Shown: positions 22,701 to 36,045, numbered from the stretch's first letter. The stretch: DNA of 64,000 nt from Mnemiopsis leidyi (GCA_000226015.1 JH157001.1:57475-121474), one strand, 5' to 3'. The notes: a model not told the origin generated them from the sequence alone. Numbers and translations: made by a program.

Positions 22701-24751
22701 CTTTAAGGCAATTTCGTCCTAAAAATTTCATTAATAATCATAGTGCTGTTTAAAACCTGTATCTTTCACTTACGACTAATTGTGTCGTTCTCCTTCTCTT
22801 CTAGAGTGACCGTGATTGAGGGTTGAATGAGCAGGTCTAGAATCTTCCAGGAGCTCCTTCAAAACAACTTTAAAGGCCTGGGTACAGGTGTAACAAATAA
22901 ATATACAACAATTTATGGCAACCGCAATGCATCGATAGAGGTTATTAAGTTAGATTGCTTTTAAATGTTGAAGTGTTTTTATAATAAATTTGGCTTTTGT
23001 TTATGGTTATATCTAAGTTGTCAATTGAAAACTTTCTGTAGTGAAGCTCAGTGCAATCAACCGTTGCAAATAGATATGTGGATACTACTCCGGCTGAAAG
23101 GTAAATGCCTAAGTTAAACGGGGCATTCACAAACTCAAGCTGGAATTTGTCATCTTAGTACATATTTGTGGCATTCACGACACATAACCTTATCCAGCTG
23201 ATTTCTGTTACTGTTCAGCAAAGTGATCACGTTTTACCATTTCATTTTCCGCTCATTCCGATTACATATTAAACGCGGTCTGCCTGTTTACATTTTTGTG
23301 GATGTAGATCGTAGGATTCATAAGGTTTGGTGATACCGCGTTGGTTTTGTTATAAAGTTGACGGTTTTGGTTTCTTTTTGAGACTTTTGGCTTTAATTTG
23401 ACCCATTATCCCCCGAAAATTTGTTCCTCTGTCATTTAATGAGTAAATGCCGAATGGTAGCTTTGCGAAAGTTTCTCTCGGAAATCTACGCTGATTAATC
23501 ATTGAAACACCTATTCTGCGCAGGGGTTGGTTTATCCACGGTACCTATTTTAGTGTAACTGTCCTCTGACTTTGGTTCCTTGGCTTTCTGATCTTTCATA
23601 TTTAAAAGTTATTGAGGGAATCAGATTCAATCCATTCTCAACATGTAACCGATATACAAATTGGCCGCTTACCAACTGGCAAATTGGATCAGTAAGATAT
23701 AAGCATCACAAGACATTCATCATTACGTTCAAATTTGGCCTGGATCACTGGATCACAGATTTAGGGCGGTTCATGGCAACTTCCGTCCCTGGCACAGACT
23801 GTAAAGCAGGATGAGATTATTTTGTTTCTGAGTACTTTGTCTCCTCACGTCCCCTGACAGAGCCGTGAGAAGTGAATTTTGTTATGAACACGTGAACACC
23901 AACATAGAATGATGAATATCCAGTGGAATCGCGTGAGCACTCAACAATGAACGAATCGCGAAGCAAGAAATTTAGTTGATATTTTCCGTGATTGTCCATA
24001 CTACTACTGCTCATTGACATTTCTTCTGCTTGTCCTTTTCGCAAGCTAACAAGCATCGCGAGTTATCGTTGTAAAAATTATTTATTGTTCTGTTGTAAAA
24101 TTACAGGGCAACTGTCCGTTCAGTCCCGAGGTTACATTTGTTTCGGATGGAAAGTTGCCAGAAAAATCCTTATTTCTATAATTCGATCTTGATTTAATTT
24201 TTTCATTAAATTTAAAAGATGTGTTTCTTTGTTGGATAAATTCAGGGTTTCATCTCTATTTCATTTTTGAATTTCATAACTCTTACTCTTAGCCATAGAT
24301 TTGAATATTTGATTTTTGAATTTAAGTTATTTAAGAGTTTATCATTTGTTCAACCTACATGGCACGCCTCGTTTCGATCGCCTTACGTTTACCTGCAACT
24401 TAATGTATTTCCTGCGTTATAGGTGCCTGATCACACATTCCACTGATCCTTGTGTATTTTTGAAACCTTATACCTCCTCCAACATGTGAAATGATCATTG
24501 GAAGACTCGTTGTGTAGTATTGTTTTGTAACATTCTGATAATCCAATCTCCTAACAGGTCACGCAAATAAAACTACGACGTCCGTCTATGTTAATCCTAT
24601 TTTAGTATTTGAGGTTTTCTTAGTCTTACTCGTGCATAGTTTACATGATACCGATACAGATTACTACAGTTAGCGACTTTCAGTGGTAATAAAATTTGTT
24701 ATTTGATAACTGCACAACCAGGTTCAGCCCTGATGAGAGGAGCTGCTGTTC
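19792..24751. other. intergenic or 5' intronic, no supportable gene
   Basis: AT-rich DNA with no convincing exon. It contains one perfect hairpin (20450-20483). Open stretches at 20028-20437, 21881-22090 and 23572-24192 lack ATG context, splice sites or protein-like composition. Confidence 0.5.
20450..20483. repeat. perfect 13-bp stem-loop
   Basis: CATCTGAAGATAT and ATATCTTCAGATG are exact reverse complements around an 8-nt loop. It is too short for a canonical miRNA precursor. Confidence 0.7.
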
Positions 24752-26422
24752 ATGGCCCACAAGGATGACGTCACCCTTGATATCGAAGCAGATCAGAGCT
24801 TCGTTAGGAGCAGGCAGAGGCACATAAATGCGATCGAGGCTCAGTCCCGTAGCGAACCATCCAGTCCCAAATCCCAGAGTGTCTTCAAGAGGTTGAAGAT
24901 CAAGAAAAGTAGGTCCCCAGCTACTTCTCCGTACCGTAGCAGACAGATAACCTTTACTCCGTCCTCTAAGTTCCAGAAAGACAGTTCGGATGAAGACAGG
25001 GCTGAACAAAAACCTCTGCCGAGGAAAAATAACAAAAACAAAGTCAGGGCAAGATGGAGGAAAGTAATGCGGAATGGCTCATCCAGAAACTCTGGGAACC
25101 GCAGCAACAGCTATCGTTACACTGACCGGACACACGAGCTTGTCGGACTATTGTTACTGGCGTCCGCTGAAAAAGCTAAAATTAGTACAAAAGAGGGTCG
25201 TGATAGAACACAGGAGTCTTCCCAAACTCCCAATATCGTGATCAGTACAGCTGATAGCACGAGTCAGAACGAAAAAAGTCCAATCAGCAACGACATGTTT
25301 GATTTTGATGATCAGATCAGTCTTGAGAAGGTAAGCCTCAAGAATGAGACTGCTGGAAGTGATGCTCTAACTCTGAAGTCTGAGAACCTCTTCTCAGCGA
25401 TAGTAAAGCCACCTCTACTTGAACAAACAGAATCTGAACAGATGCAAAACGAAGTTGTTTCTACTGAAGCTGTTGATTTACTGGATAGCATTCGACAAAG
25501 CAAAGATGTTGCCGATGTATTCACCCAAACTTCTCAAGCGACAGAGGAGCTAAAACATGATGAATTCCAAATGAGGTCGGACCAAGCTTCTAAAGCTTTT
25601 GTCGACAAATTAACCTTGGAAACTGGAATTCAGACTGAATCCATCGTGGAAGAACCAATTCCAGTAGAAAAACCTAACGAATGTACACAAACGGCAACCT
25701 TGGATTTTGGGATCCAAACAGAAAGTGTATCCGGTATAGAGGTATCAACACAAGCAATAAGTGTGTCCAAGATTCAGATTTCCACCCAAGCTGGATCTCC
25801 GAAACTTAGAAGGCTTGAAGTTGCATCGCAATCAGATTGTTCTCAAGCAGCTGTTTCTAGTACCCTCACACAAACTGATAAACATGAAGCTAAAACGAAA
25901 GACAGTGCAACAGAAACAATCGAGATAGCCTCTTCTACTGTAAACACATTAGTTGCCGAGACGCAGACTAATAACCAAGTTGAAGTACATCGACAGACGT
26001 CAAACTGTTCCACCATGACCAACGGAGAGAATATCACACCTGCAAATTGTGTGAGTGTTGGACTTGATCCGATACATGAATTCCTGGTAAACGGTGACTC
26101 AAAGAAGGTTAGAATGGGTGATGACAAAGAACAAGCTGATTCAGCCACCATCAAGGTGACTGGTGGTTCTATACAAGAGATTAAAGGTCAGACTGAAGAG
26201 GAAAAGCCTAGTGAGAAAGATTTAGCGATAGCTGTTGGCGAAGAGGATAAGATCGAAAACAAAAAACCTGATTCGAAAGGTCCTGTTGAGATCAACAACG
26301 TGATGGAATCAAAACAAAACGGTTTAGAGGTTGCGAAAGAGGAAGTTTGTGCGAATAACTCGTCGAATGAGACAGCAGAGACGAAACAGAATGGCTCGGA
26401 GGTTTCAATTACAGATGATGAT
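24752..26422 (+). CDS. formin alternative first exon (a): 557-aa disordered LC8-hub-like N-terminus
   Basis: The ATG at 24752 follows an in-frame TGA and opens 557 codons ending GAT|GTAAGT in phase 0. Residues 1-125 are basic and Ser-rich (RSRQRH, FKRLKIKKSRSP, ARWRKVMRNGS), possibly a membrane, microtubule or nuclear targeting patch. Residues about 255-420 hold repeated LC8-type motifs: FTQTS (258-260), GIQTES (about 293-296), CTQTA (312-314), GIQTES (about 321-324), LTQTD (373-375) and ETQTN (404-406), plus degenerate STQA and RQTS. Residues 420-557 are acidic. DYNLL/LC8 binds such TQT motifs as a dimer and zips disordered chains together, so this isoform may be dimerised by or recruited through LC8/dynein. 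Splicing through 26995 to the formin core at 46440 is predicted from phase only. It could be a separate gene. Confidence 0.8.
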
Positions 26423-26994
26423 GTAAGTATATGCTGCGCGTCATCCCTGAAAAATTCCCTTTCGGTCCGTTCATTCAGAAATCAGAACAAAGTGTTTTAG
26501 TTTCCTCACAATCATATCATTTAATAGCCGTTTCCAAATCAGCTAAATTTTGGGATTGTTTGTTAATCAGTCTTTTAACTCATGAATTTACCCTTGATGA
26601 TGCCAGCAGACATAAGGAGAACAGAATTATGGACTTTCGTTGACTTGCTGGCATGACTGGTTTAAACAAGCCAACATGGTCATTTAATATTTTCGCGCAT
26701 TCCTTTGTTTATTGAAAATATTTTTGTTGAGAAGCCTTACTTAGCAATATAAGCAGGAGTGTATGAAGAATACCTTACAGTTTGAAGGAAACAGTCTTAA
26801 TAATTAAACAAGAAGTATAACTTCAAACTTCTGCAGCGCAACCCGTGTGTTTGCAGGAAAGCAAAGAAAATATTTTGTTAGTTATGCTAGGTGTCACTTA
26901 TGTAAGCGTGGAATTGTAAATATTTGCTATTTTGTAAGTTAGTTTCTCTGCTTATAACTGTGCTCTATTTCTGGTAATTTTTGCTTTATTTCAG

Positions 26995-27024
26995 AGATCT
27001 GAAAAAAGGAAGAGCGTCTTCCAG
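26995..27024 (+). CDS. 30-bp exon RSEKRKSVFQ
   Basis: Ten codons lie between TTGCTTTATTTCAG and CAG|GTGAGT, both strong splice sites, phase 0/0. It extends the long exon ending at 26422 (SITDDD-RSEKRKSVFQ) and leaves phase 0 to meet the formin core. Confidence 0.65.
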
Positions 27025-28536
27025 GTGAGTGAAAAGTCAGTTTTTATCTTAATTATGACATAAGAATGAACATTAAGAAAATATAACGATTTAGATAAAT
27101 GTAAAATTTATAAATATAAAAAATCAAAAAGTGTCCCTGACCAAATCATGGTTCAACGCGGCTTTTCCTCCTCAATTGCGATTTAAAATTATGATGACAA
27201 GATGCGTTGTCTAAGCATTCGGCGAAGAGAAAAATTTGCTGTAGTGTTGGCTCGGGATAAATGATGAAACAGCTGTGTCAAGAACCGAGCAACCGTTAGA
27301 CTTTTGTCGTTATCCTCAGGTTATCACGAAAGTTCTGTTTTAAGTTTCTAGAATCTAGTCCACTGAATGCTCAACTTTGTTTTATTTTTTCTCACGGCTG
27401 TGCAGAAGAGTTAAAGGAATAATGTCATAGATAATATGGATCATAAATAATGCATGCAATATCGAAGTTTCATTCCATTTTATGTGTGGAGTGTTTTAGG
27501 CAATAGGGGTTCCGAAAAAGTTTCATTTATCGCATCACATGCTCGCAATCAATAAATTGAGTTGGTTATTATTGCTTGCTTGCGAACTTAAACTATTTGC
27601 CTTCGACAATCAGATTCTCTCGCTCCTTTTTGCTTAACTGTTGTCCTGTGTTAGATTTTCAGCGTTTTCATAACCAAAAATTCAAGATTCACATAAACCT
27701 AACTACACCACAAGGCCCAAAATGCTCCACTCATGTAAAAAGTTTCATATCAGTATTCTTGCTGCAAGGTTATACTACTGCTAGTTAAAGACACCTTATA
27801 TAATTTTCGCGATATCAGAGGTCAGGCTAGAGCGACAATATTCCCCGTATACTGACTGATCAACAAAATTCAATCTCAAAATTAAAACTCGACCTGCTCG
27901 CATACCCACAATAATCATCTTCTATAGACAAAGCTCGTTACTGTTTTCGCCACGACCTCACGTCCCCGCCACACAAAGCACAGTAACCTGTCAATATGTG
28001 TGGTTAGATGTGGAAACAATGCAAGCGAGATCAGAGGAGCGCGTGTGGCTATTAAGCTATTAAGCTATTAGTTTCACAACTATCCATGGGGGCCACATAT
28101 TGTGAGACCCCCTGTATATAACAGTCATTATGTTCGTATTATGCTGAGAACCCTCAGTGTCACGCAAACCACGTCTAGTTGCAGCTTTGTGTTTGGTCGT
28201 GTTGTAGTTCCAGGTTTCTGACTTACTGTGTTCGGTTCCAGTTTTGTGTTAACTTTTCTTCCTCATGGTCTCTGGTTTTCAGTTTAACACTGGGACAGTT
28301 ACGTTATTATTTGAGATGTAAATCTATCTTATTGTTGAAGTGATCTAAACTTCAAGAGTTCAAGATATTATGATTCAAAACTTTAATAAAAAGTAAGAAA
28401 GGTTTTACAAAGGCAGAGGCTATTTACAACGACATATGTCTATCTAAATACCCCTGGAGATGATTGTTTTCGAAGGGGTCGGGAAGATGTGATGATTTCA
28501 TTGGAAATTTATGGGAATCGGTGGATACCCGGCTAG

Positions 28537-28690
28537 AAAAAAACGCGGCGTTTTTCAAAAAACGCCGGCGTTAACGCCGGCGTTTTTATCAAAAACGCCG
28601 CGCTTTTGCCGAGTTAAACACGGCGTTTTTCAAAAAACGCGCGGTATTTTTCAAGAAACACGATGTTTCTGCAACTTCAATAAACGCGCG
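28537..28690. repeat. palindromic CG-rich foldback cluster
   Basis: A perfect 30-bp palindrome (28558-28587), centred on GTTAAC with CGCCGGCG arms, is nested in a larger near-perfect foldback (28537-28607: AAACGCGGCGTTTTT against AAAAACGCCGCGCTTTT). Further AAAAACGCG-type arms follow to about 28690. CpG-dense in AT-rich DNA, probably a foldback transposon. Confidence 0.75.
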
Positions 28691-29037
28691 CGGAGAATTC
28701 GTGCGTGTTATTCTCGATATTTACTGTAACAATTTGCAAACTTAAGTTACTAATACGTTATTGGTTTGGTTAATTTTTTGTTGTAAATGATTGGTTCCCT
28801 GGCGGCTTCCAAGGCGGCTGCCTGGTTTTGTGGCGCTCGTTCTGCCTTGCAATTCAGCGGTTGTATGTGCGATCAGTACGCTCGGGGAAAGCCTCCATTG
28901 TAAAATCGGTGACAAGATGATCTTTGTTTGCCTCCTTTGTATTTCTACTGTTTTACCGAAGGGATTTTTAATCGAACCGGTAAAAGTTCAGTTCCATGTG
29001 TATTTTGGTATTAAAACATTACGTTGACGTCTAAATC

Positions 29038-29316
29038 ATGAATACGTGTTCTAGATTGACAACATTATGCTTAATTGTTATGCTTTGTCCTACAAACTCA
29101 CGAGCAATATTATATGATATTCTTCCGCAAGGCAATACTACCGATTTTGTGGGGTATCATTATGACAGTTACCTAACGCATTTTACAAGCCCAAACGAAG
29201 CTCTAAGTTTCGTTGCCGCATTTTTCCAGGTACTTAAGAGACTTCTTATTGTAAGGGAGCCACGGTCCGCACTCGTTAGCTCCGTCCTTCCAATTTGTAG
29301 GAGTTCGTTCTCGTAA
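29038..29316 (+). CDS. possible small secreted protein or signal-peptide exon
   Basis: The ATG at 29038 opens 92 codons. The first 23 residues look like a signal peptide (MNTCSRLTTLCLIVMLCP, then TNSRA as a cleavage-like site), followed by a Tyr/Asp/Phe-containing segment with one NTT glycosylation site. A possible donor CAG|GTACTT after residue 64 would make it a first exon of an unseen gene. The 3' part (after that donor) is less protein-like. No relatives are recognised and chance is possible. Confidence 0.25.
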   Translation: MNTCSRLTTLCLIVMLCPTNSRAILYDILPQGNTTDFVGYHYDSYLTHFTSPNEALSFVAAFFQVLKRLLIVREPRSALVSSVLPICRSSFS

Positions 29317-32300
29317 AACTGTTAAAGGGAGAATTCCTACAAGTTTTTGTAGTCCAGATTGAACGGAAAGGTTTGGATTTAAATCACAACAAAGTACTTC
29401 GAGGTTTCAAGGGTTGTGAACTTTTTGGCATCTTTTTTCCCCTGCTCCAACCTTTTTTTTTGGAGTCTTATGAGTCAATTTAACAACTACTCTTTTGGCT
29501 TCCACTGTCTAATGACAATTTTGGCGTCGCAGTCTAGCGCTATAATAGTCGCGCTAATACTATAACCAAGCCGTATTTTGAATTAAAGATTTGCTTCCCG
29601 ACAATTTGTTTGCTGAAAGACTGAAACCTTCTACAGTAATTTATCTTGCCTGCATGAGAGTTAGCATATTGTTAGGAATGTCATCAGCACCTGACACCCC
29701 GGTCCTTGACTGCTTGAGGGAGAAAATAACAATACTTGCGGAGGTAACTTGATGGCTTCTCTTGTTTATGTGTGAATCTTGTAACCTCCGTTCTGAAAAT
29801 ATTGGTGTAAGCGATGTACGTGTCTTGGTCATCGTCTTTCTTCTCAATTTAATTATATTTTCACATAAATAATGTGGTGATGCATGAGTACAATTTATAT
29901 ACTCTTATCATATATTATATTTGGCTATGATTGACCTAGCATTTACATATTCATTTGAGTCACAATTTCAGATTCCGGCGTAACTTGAAATTAACATTTG
30001 CTGCTTTTTCATATTCCGGATATTTTATCCCTTAAGAACACCCTGGGTCAAACAGCCATTACCATGTCGATTACATGTCGTCCAAAATCACATCCGGCTT
30101 ACAACTTGTCTCGTGAGATGTTCTCTAGAACACTCACTGTAAAATCTCTTTGAGTCCTCGGAGAACGATACCGGATACTTCAGTCTGAATTAGAAGCTTC
30201 TAATATTGGAGATTATTTAAAGTCTCAGTGTGCCAACACAAACGTGCTGAAAGTATGGCGGCAGTGTTACCTCACTACTTGGACAATGTCAGCGAGCTTC
30301 ATGCAAACACCGAGATATTGACAGCAAGAGTCTGAGTAACATCGCAGCTTGGTGAGAAATTTGTTGGGTGTTGTTTGGTATGTTCCTGGTCCTGGCAAAC
30401 ATTTCTCCGTATATTGATGATTAATTTGTCCTCGTGGTAGACCGGTATTTTCCCGCAGAATTCCTCAGAATCTCTTTATTCAATCACCTTGATTTGTTTT
30501 AAAGTTCTGAATTCGTATGTCGTCAATTTTTTAGCCGTGCGAGTAAGTTGTTCAAATGAAAAGACATTTTCGGAATCATCTTGTCAGTATTATTTCTTGT
30601 TAGGAATTTTGGGATTAGCTACAAAAAGTTTCGCATTAGGCATGATAATGCTATAATATTATAATGACTCACTTTAAGACTGAATAAACGTAACTGCGCC
30701 TAAATCAAATTTAAGTCTACTTTTATAGAGGTTTAGAACAACGTGGGATTGGTCATTAAATTCATGGATGATATAATCAGACAAATGTGTATCTGGATAA
30801 TGGATATCTGAAAAAGACGACCTTAACTAATAAATTATTTTGTGTTTGCGTTACAATTACTTTACATGATCATCACAAGCCCTCATCCTTCACATACCAT
30901 AGAATCCTCCTTTGAAGCGGGTAACTCTCAGAAGTTGGTTAATTAATCCATTCTGCAGTACAAGATATGATAATTGCGGGATATGCTAGACTCTCAATGA
31001 GGGGCAGCTCGTTTGTCCAGCTTGCTTCAACGTCTTTAGTTGTTTCCAACGCTCGCTTGAGCGTTTAATTTGTGTGTGCCCTTTGATAATGGCTTATTGT
31101 TCTCTATCATAGTTAATTCCCACCAAGATGTTACGTATCACTTAACCCTTGTTTCAGACTTGCTTAGACAAAAGTACCCAACACATCCCTTGTTCAGGGC
31201 TCTGTAAGAGACTGGCTCGGGTGTTAATTTCTACCAGCTCAGCTGTTTCAGTTTAACCATCCGTCTACCAACATGCAACCCGATTCTGTCTGATCTATGA
31301 GCCGCTAATTGTATTCAAGATAGCCATGTGAAAGAGAGGGGATTGTGTTACTTGTGAAGCAGGTTTCCATACAGAGTCCGGCGTTATGTATTCGCATAGT
31401 TTGTACGGGTGAGCAGGCTGTTAATGACTCTAATTAGAAGGTTAGCCCGGGGTCACCTGCAGGAGTTAGCCCAGGGTAGCTACTCGGTGAGAGTTTTGAA
31501 TTGAGCCTTGTCTTAAGTTGTATATTATATGTCCACTGTCCAGTCCCGTTAATTTTGTTAGAAGAAACCACCAGGCGCTGTTCAGCAGCAAAATGTGCCC
31601 TATGCCCGTCGACTCTTTTGCCTTATGACAAGTGGACACTGTACTGCAACATAAATATTGAATATGTTTCATCGACAATGTCGCCTACAAGTCAAGATCC
31701 TTCAAGCTGTCACACACGAACTGCACAAATAAACAAACCAGCACAGTGGTCAGTGACAGCTACTGTCGATTTCTTCTGTCTATCTACTGCAGAAACATAA
31801 CTAATTTCTCGAATCACTAAAAGTTTTGCTTACGTGCCCTTTCTGTTTGCTATCTCAATTCTGGTTTTCCGACTCGGACTCTGTGCTGTAGACAGTTCAA
31901 ACTTTGAGGCTAAACCCCTAAACCATTATTTCTTTGTTTGAAAATTGTTCACGTGACCTGATTGCCTTCCTTTGATTGGGTAGTTTGCGGTACTACCAAT
32001 TGCCGTTGGAGCCTTTCTTATCTCGGCACATTTCTATATTTACGGTTATATTTAGTTGTACGTTCTCTGCCTTTTGGGTGTTGTTAAAATCTAAGAAAAA
32101 GTTCTATTTTCTGCCCATTACGTCAAGAAGCAGCTTGTCACACCCCGACACTACGCCGATACAAGTACAGCATGTACCCTGACTGTTTCAGTCCGACTCT
32201 ACTCAAGAAACCCTGCTCGCTACTAACCCTGCTGTCTGTCTCCCCCTTCCAGAGAGTCTGGTCCGCCTGTCTCCTGCTATAATCCTGCTGACAAGTAGAC

Positions 32301-32718
32301 AAGATGGTTTGTGTGTGGAGTGGAGTTTTTGGGTTTGGTAACGTCAGATCATCATCTGTCTCGTGATAAGATTTACAGCCTATGATCATATAGATGTTAA
32401 CCCGCGCAATGAGGAAGGTTGTTTAGGTTGCCGCTGACAAGATCATTATTTACTGGTATCTTTTGTTGCTCAAGAAGAATTCCATTAAAGTTCCCAACCC
32501 TTCACACAGCTGTATTTTTACAATAGCATGCTGCTACTGTCCACTTTACTTTCATACCTTTACCGCGTGTCAAGTTATATTTTATCTTTCTTGCTCCTTC
32601 CCCTCAGACCAGCAACTCATGTCGTGAGGCGTACTGTAACATTGCGATGATTTCTCTAGACTACGTCGAGGTAGTGATGGGTTTAATTCCCCACGCTAGG
32701 CTCCTTGAGTAGTTGTTG

Positions 32719-32816
32719 ACAACGCGATCTACTTGAGTGTGTTGTCATGGTACAGTGCGTATCTACTTGAATGTGTTGTCATGACAACGCGTATCTACTT
32801 GTGTCTTGAGTGTGTC
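32719..32816. repeat. about 32-bp tandem repeat, three copies
   Basis: ACAACGCG(T)ATCTACTTGA followed by GTGTGTTGTCATG recurs at about 32719, 32752 and 32784 with small changes. Confidence 0.65.
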
Positions 32817-35800
32817 GTATTTCCTTGCTACTTAAGGTCATGGACCCGCATCATCAGATTTTGCCGTCATTTTACCGACTCATATAGTACTCCCTTCGAA
32901 ATTGATTTTCTATTCTTGTCAGATCGGACTGATCTTTTGTCAAATATATTCTTTAGGTCTTGCCTGCCACCCGGCTATTGGCTCCTATTTTTAGATGTCT
33001 GGACTTGAAAGATGGAAGCTATTTTTATTCAGCAGAAAAAAAATATTTGACAGCTTTTCTCATTTACAACTATCATCTTCAGACAAAACTGTCGATACCA
33101 ATTGACGCTGTCTAGCATTCAACTTTATTTTATTTTCCTAAGAAAACAAATCTTTTGGTTCCTAAATCTCTTGGTTAGCCATAATATTGGCGTCTTTAAA
33201 ATATAAAGCTTACTTAGTAACTTATTAAATTATCAAGTCTGATACCGTTAAGTTATTGCGGTTTATTCTATTCTTCCATCATTTTGGTAAAGTTATAAGA
33301 CTATAGGCATCTCGTACCCACCTTTGGATTTGTCATTGAACATATTACATTATTGAATATATATCTGCATTGAATGTATTATATAAGCCATTTTATCGAA
33401 AAAGCTGCTTCGTGCTATGTCACATTGCTGGAGTAAATTTAGCATCAGGGAATTCAAAAATCATGCTTACTCTTTATAAAGACATTAACCGGCAACCAAT
33501 TCTGATTATCATTAGATACGATTCGATTTATTAGCCAATGATTTGCAAACTGATTTGATCTGCAGCTTGCCAAAACAATTTCTGCTCGTTAATTTACTGC
33601 CATTATACCAGAAGCACACAGGTCTTCCTGAAAGCATCCTGCCGTTTCACAATGAACATTAACAACAAGAGTTGTATACTCGTATACTTCACACCTCTTG
33701 ACAAATGTTGTACAACTCTGTAGTAGTTTATAGTTGGGGACTATTTCGTAGAGATCGTATTTTGCGTCTGTCTGAAATCTCATAGTAAGTTCATGACTTC
33801 ATGATACGCGTCTTAAAACGCGAACTAAAACAGGATGGTTAAGATTGTTCCCGCCGTCCCGAACCACATTTAATTGGATAGAAATAAAGAGTCCTGCACA
33901 ATGACAGTATGTTACAATGGTCCGTGTGTGGTCATTAAGTACCGACCACTTAGTGAGTTAGTGAAATTACGAGTGTATTTACTTAAGTACGAACGATGTA
34001 CATTAACGTCTTATGTTGCGATCTTATACCTGCCAGTGGTCGTATAATTTAGCATAAGTAAGTGCCAAGTGGGCAGCTCAAGTATTGAATATTCTACACT
34101 GGCTGATAAGAGTCAGGACCCCGTCAATTATTCAATCTTCCTTCAGTTTTGTAGCACGAGTATTTAAACGTAAGCTCCTTTACAAAAACTAGCACAATTG
34201 TCCAAGTTTCATTCTGTTCACAGTTGTTTCTAATTTCTAACATCCATTTTACTCTTTAAGCTTGTTGGTCGTTTTTCTATGAGCTACATACGGTATATCA
34301 AATAACGCTTTTCGAGCTTTTCATTAAAAAAAGCTCTTGTTTAGTGATTGTTATTTGCTCGCCAGATGTTATTGTTAAGTAGTAAGAGTTCAGCTCCACT
34401 CAGTGAAGAGAAGTAGAAGAGGCAAGTAATGAACAAGTAGAAGTAGAGGATGAAGAGCTAGAAGTAGAAGAAGAGCTAGAAGGAGAGCTACAGCTAGAGA
34501 AACTAAAAAATAAACCCCCCCGTTCTCCGAACCCTCCGCAGAGTGTTACCTCATATTCGCACTCAGCATATTATTGTGCTACTGGTAATGATCTCCGCTG
34601 GTGATAGCTACCTATTATTAGTCCATATTGGCACCCCATTATAAAGGAATTGGAGAACATCGACACGGAGTCCGTTCTTAGCACGTACCTGTAGTGAGAT
34701 GGTGTGTGAAGGTACCTCGACACAACTGTATATTACTATATTCAGTTATCTTAGTGTGGATTTTCATGTTGGTTTGACTTTTGTGTTAACACTTATGTGT
34801 GGTTATTATGCTACAACGCCCGAATTGTTTGGACTTGGACTCGGGAACTCCCCTTAACATCATTCTATCACCTGTGGACTGTGGTAGCTAAGTTTTACAA
34901 TAATGATATAAAGTGGGAGAAACTCTCCACCCTTTTTTGTCCGAATACATTAGATTACTCCCGACGTTTGTGTTCCTCTAACAATCAAATTGATACGCTA
35001 ATATTAATCATACATCCTGCATTCCATAGCTTACACTTCTAAGTCGATATATGAGTTGAACGAGAAATGAGAATTTGGAATAGCTGCTCCGTTAACCAAT
35101 GCTGCTCGATCGCCCCTCACATTTTTAATTGCCGAACTATGCTTCGCAGCAGCCATGTATTTCTGCATATTCCATCTAAGTACGGTTAATTTGGTTTCTT
35201 TTCGTTGTTAAATCTATTTTGTAGAATCTCGCTCTCATACATATAAGTAGTTCATCTTTCTGCCGCTGCTTAAAAGTAGCCAGTTCATTAGCATTTCCCC
35301 GTTATTCAAGATATTTCAGCCGCCAGAAGTTCTATAAAAACACCGTGACTAATGGCTGTTTGGACAATGTTGTAAGTTTGTATAAGGAATTGAGGGTAGA
35401 GTTTCAGCAACCTGTTCCACATGAGATGGGTCTGAGTCTGACTTTACCCACCTGCTCGTTCTTGCTGTCTTTCTCGCTTTTTTGTCTTTTTAGTTATACT
35501 TAAACTTGTTAGAAGTACATACATTTGTTACTTACAATGATTACGGATAATAAGTCGCTCTGCTAAATTCAATTGTAGAAGCAGACCAAATGGTTTTTGA
35601 AGCATCCCTATCACCGCGGTATAATTGTCGTTGTCATAGGCAACACAGCTAACACACGTGCAACATGAGTGATACACGTGCAACACAGTCACGTGAGATT
35701 TGTGACCCGTGCAGCGGCACCTCCTCACTGAATGTTTCCTAGTCTTGTCCCTATCCCACATTGGCACGACCAAACCATGTATAGTTGAGGTAATTATACT

Positions 35801-36019
35801 TATGTTACTTGCCTTCCTTATTCACACATAATGAACTGAAATATTATATTGCCTCTAATAACCGCACGGTTAGTCAATAGCTCTTATATAGTCAGATTCA
35901 AAGTCTCATATTTGACAATGAGCACCACACTCTCGATATTCATACAGCACGACACTACAACATATCTAGTATATCTACAGCGCGTCCAAGTAATAAAGTG
36001 ACATACATGTGACATACCC

Positions 36020-36045
36020 TCACATAGTCGCATGTGACTATGTGA
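36020..36045. repeat. perfect 10-bp stem-loop
   Basis: TCACATAGTC and GACTATGTGA flank a 6-nt loop GCATGT. The surroundings are rich in CACATG/CATGTG words. Confidence 0.6.

Noticed and set aside
24680-26154. Minus-strand frames of 70-109 codons
   Set aside because: Shadows of the 557-codon formin first exon. No start context or splice support.
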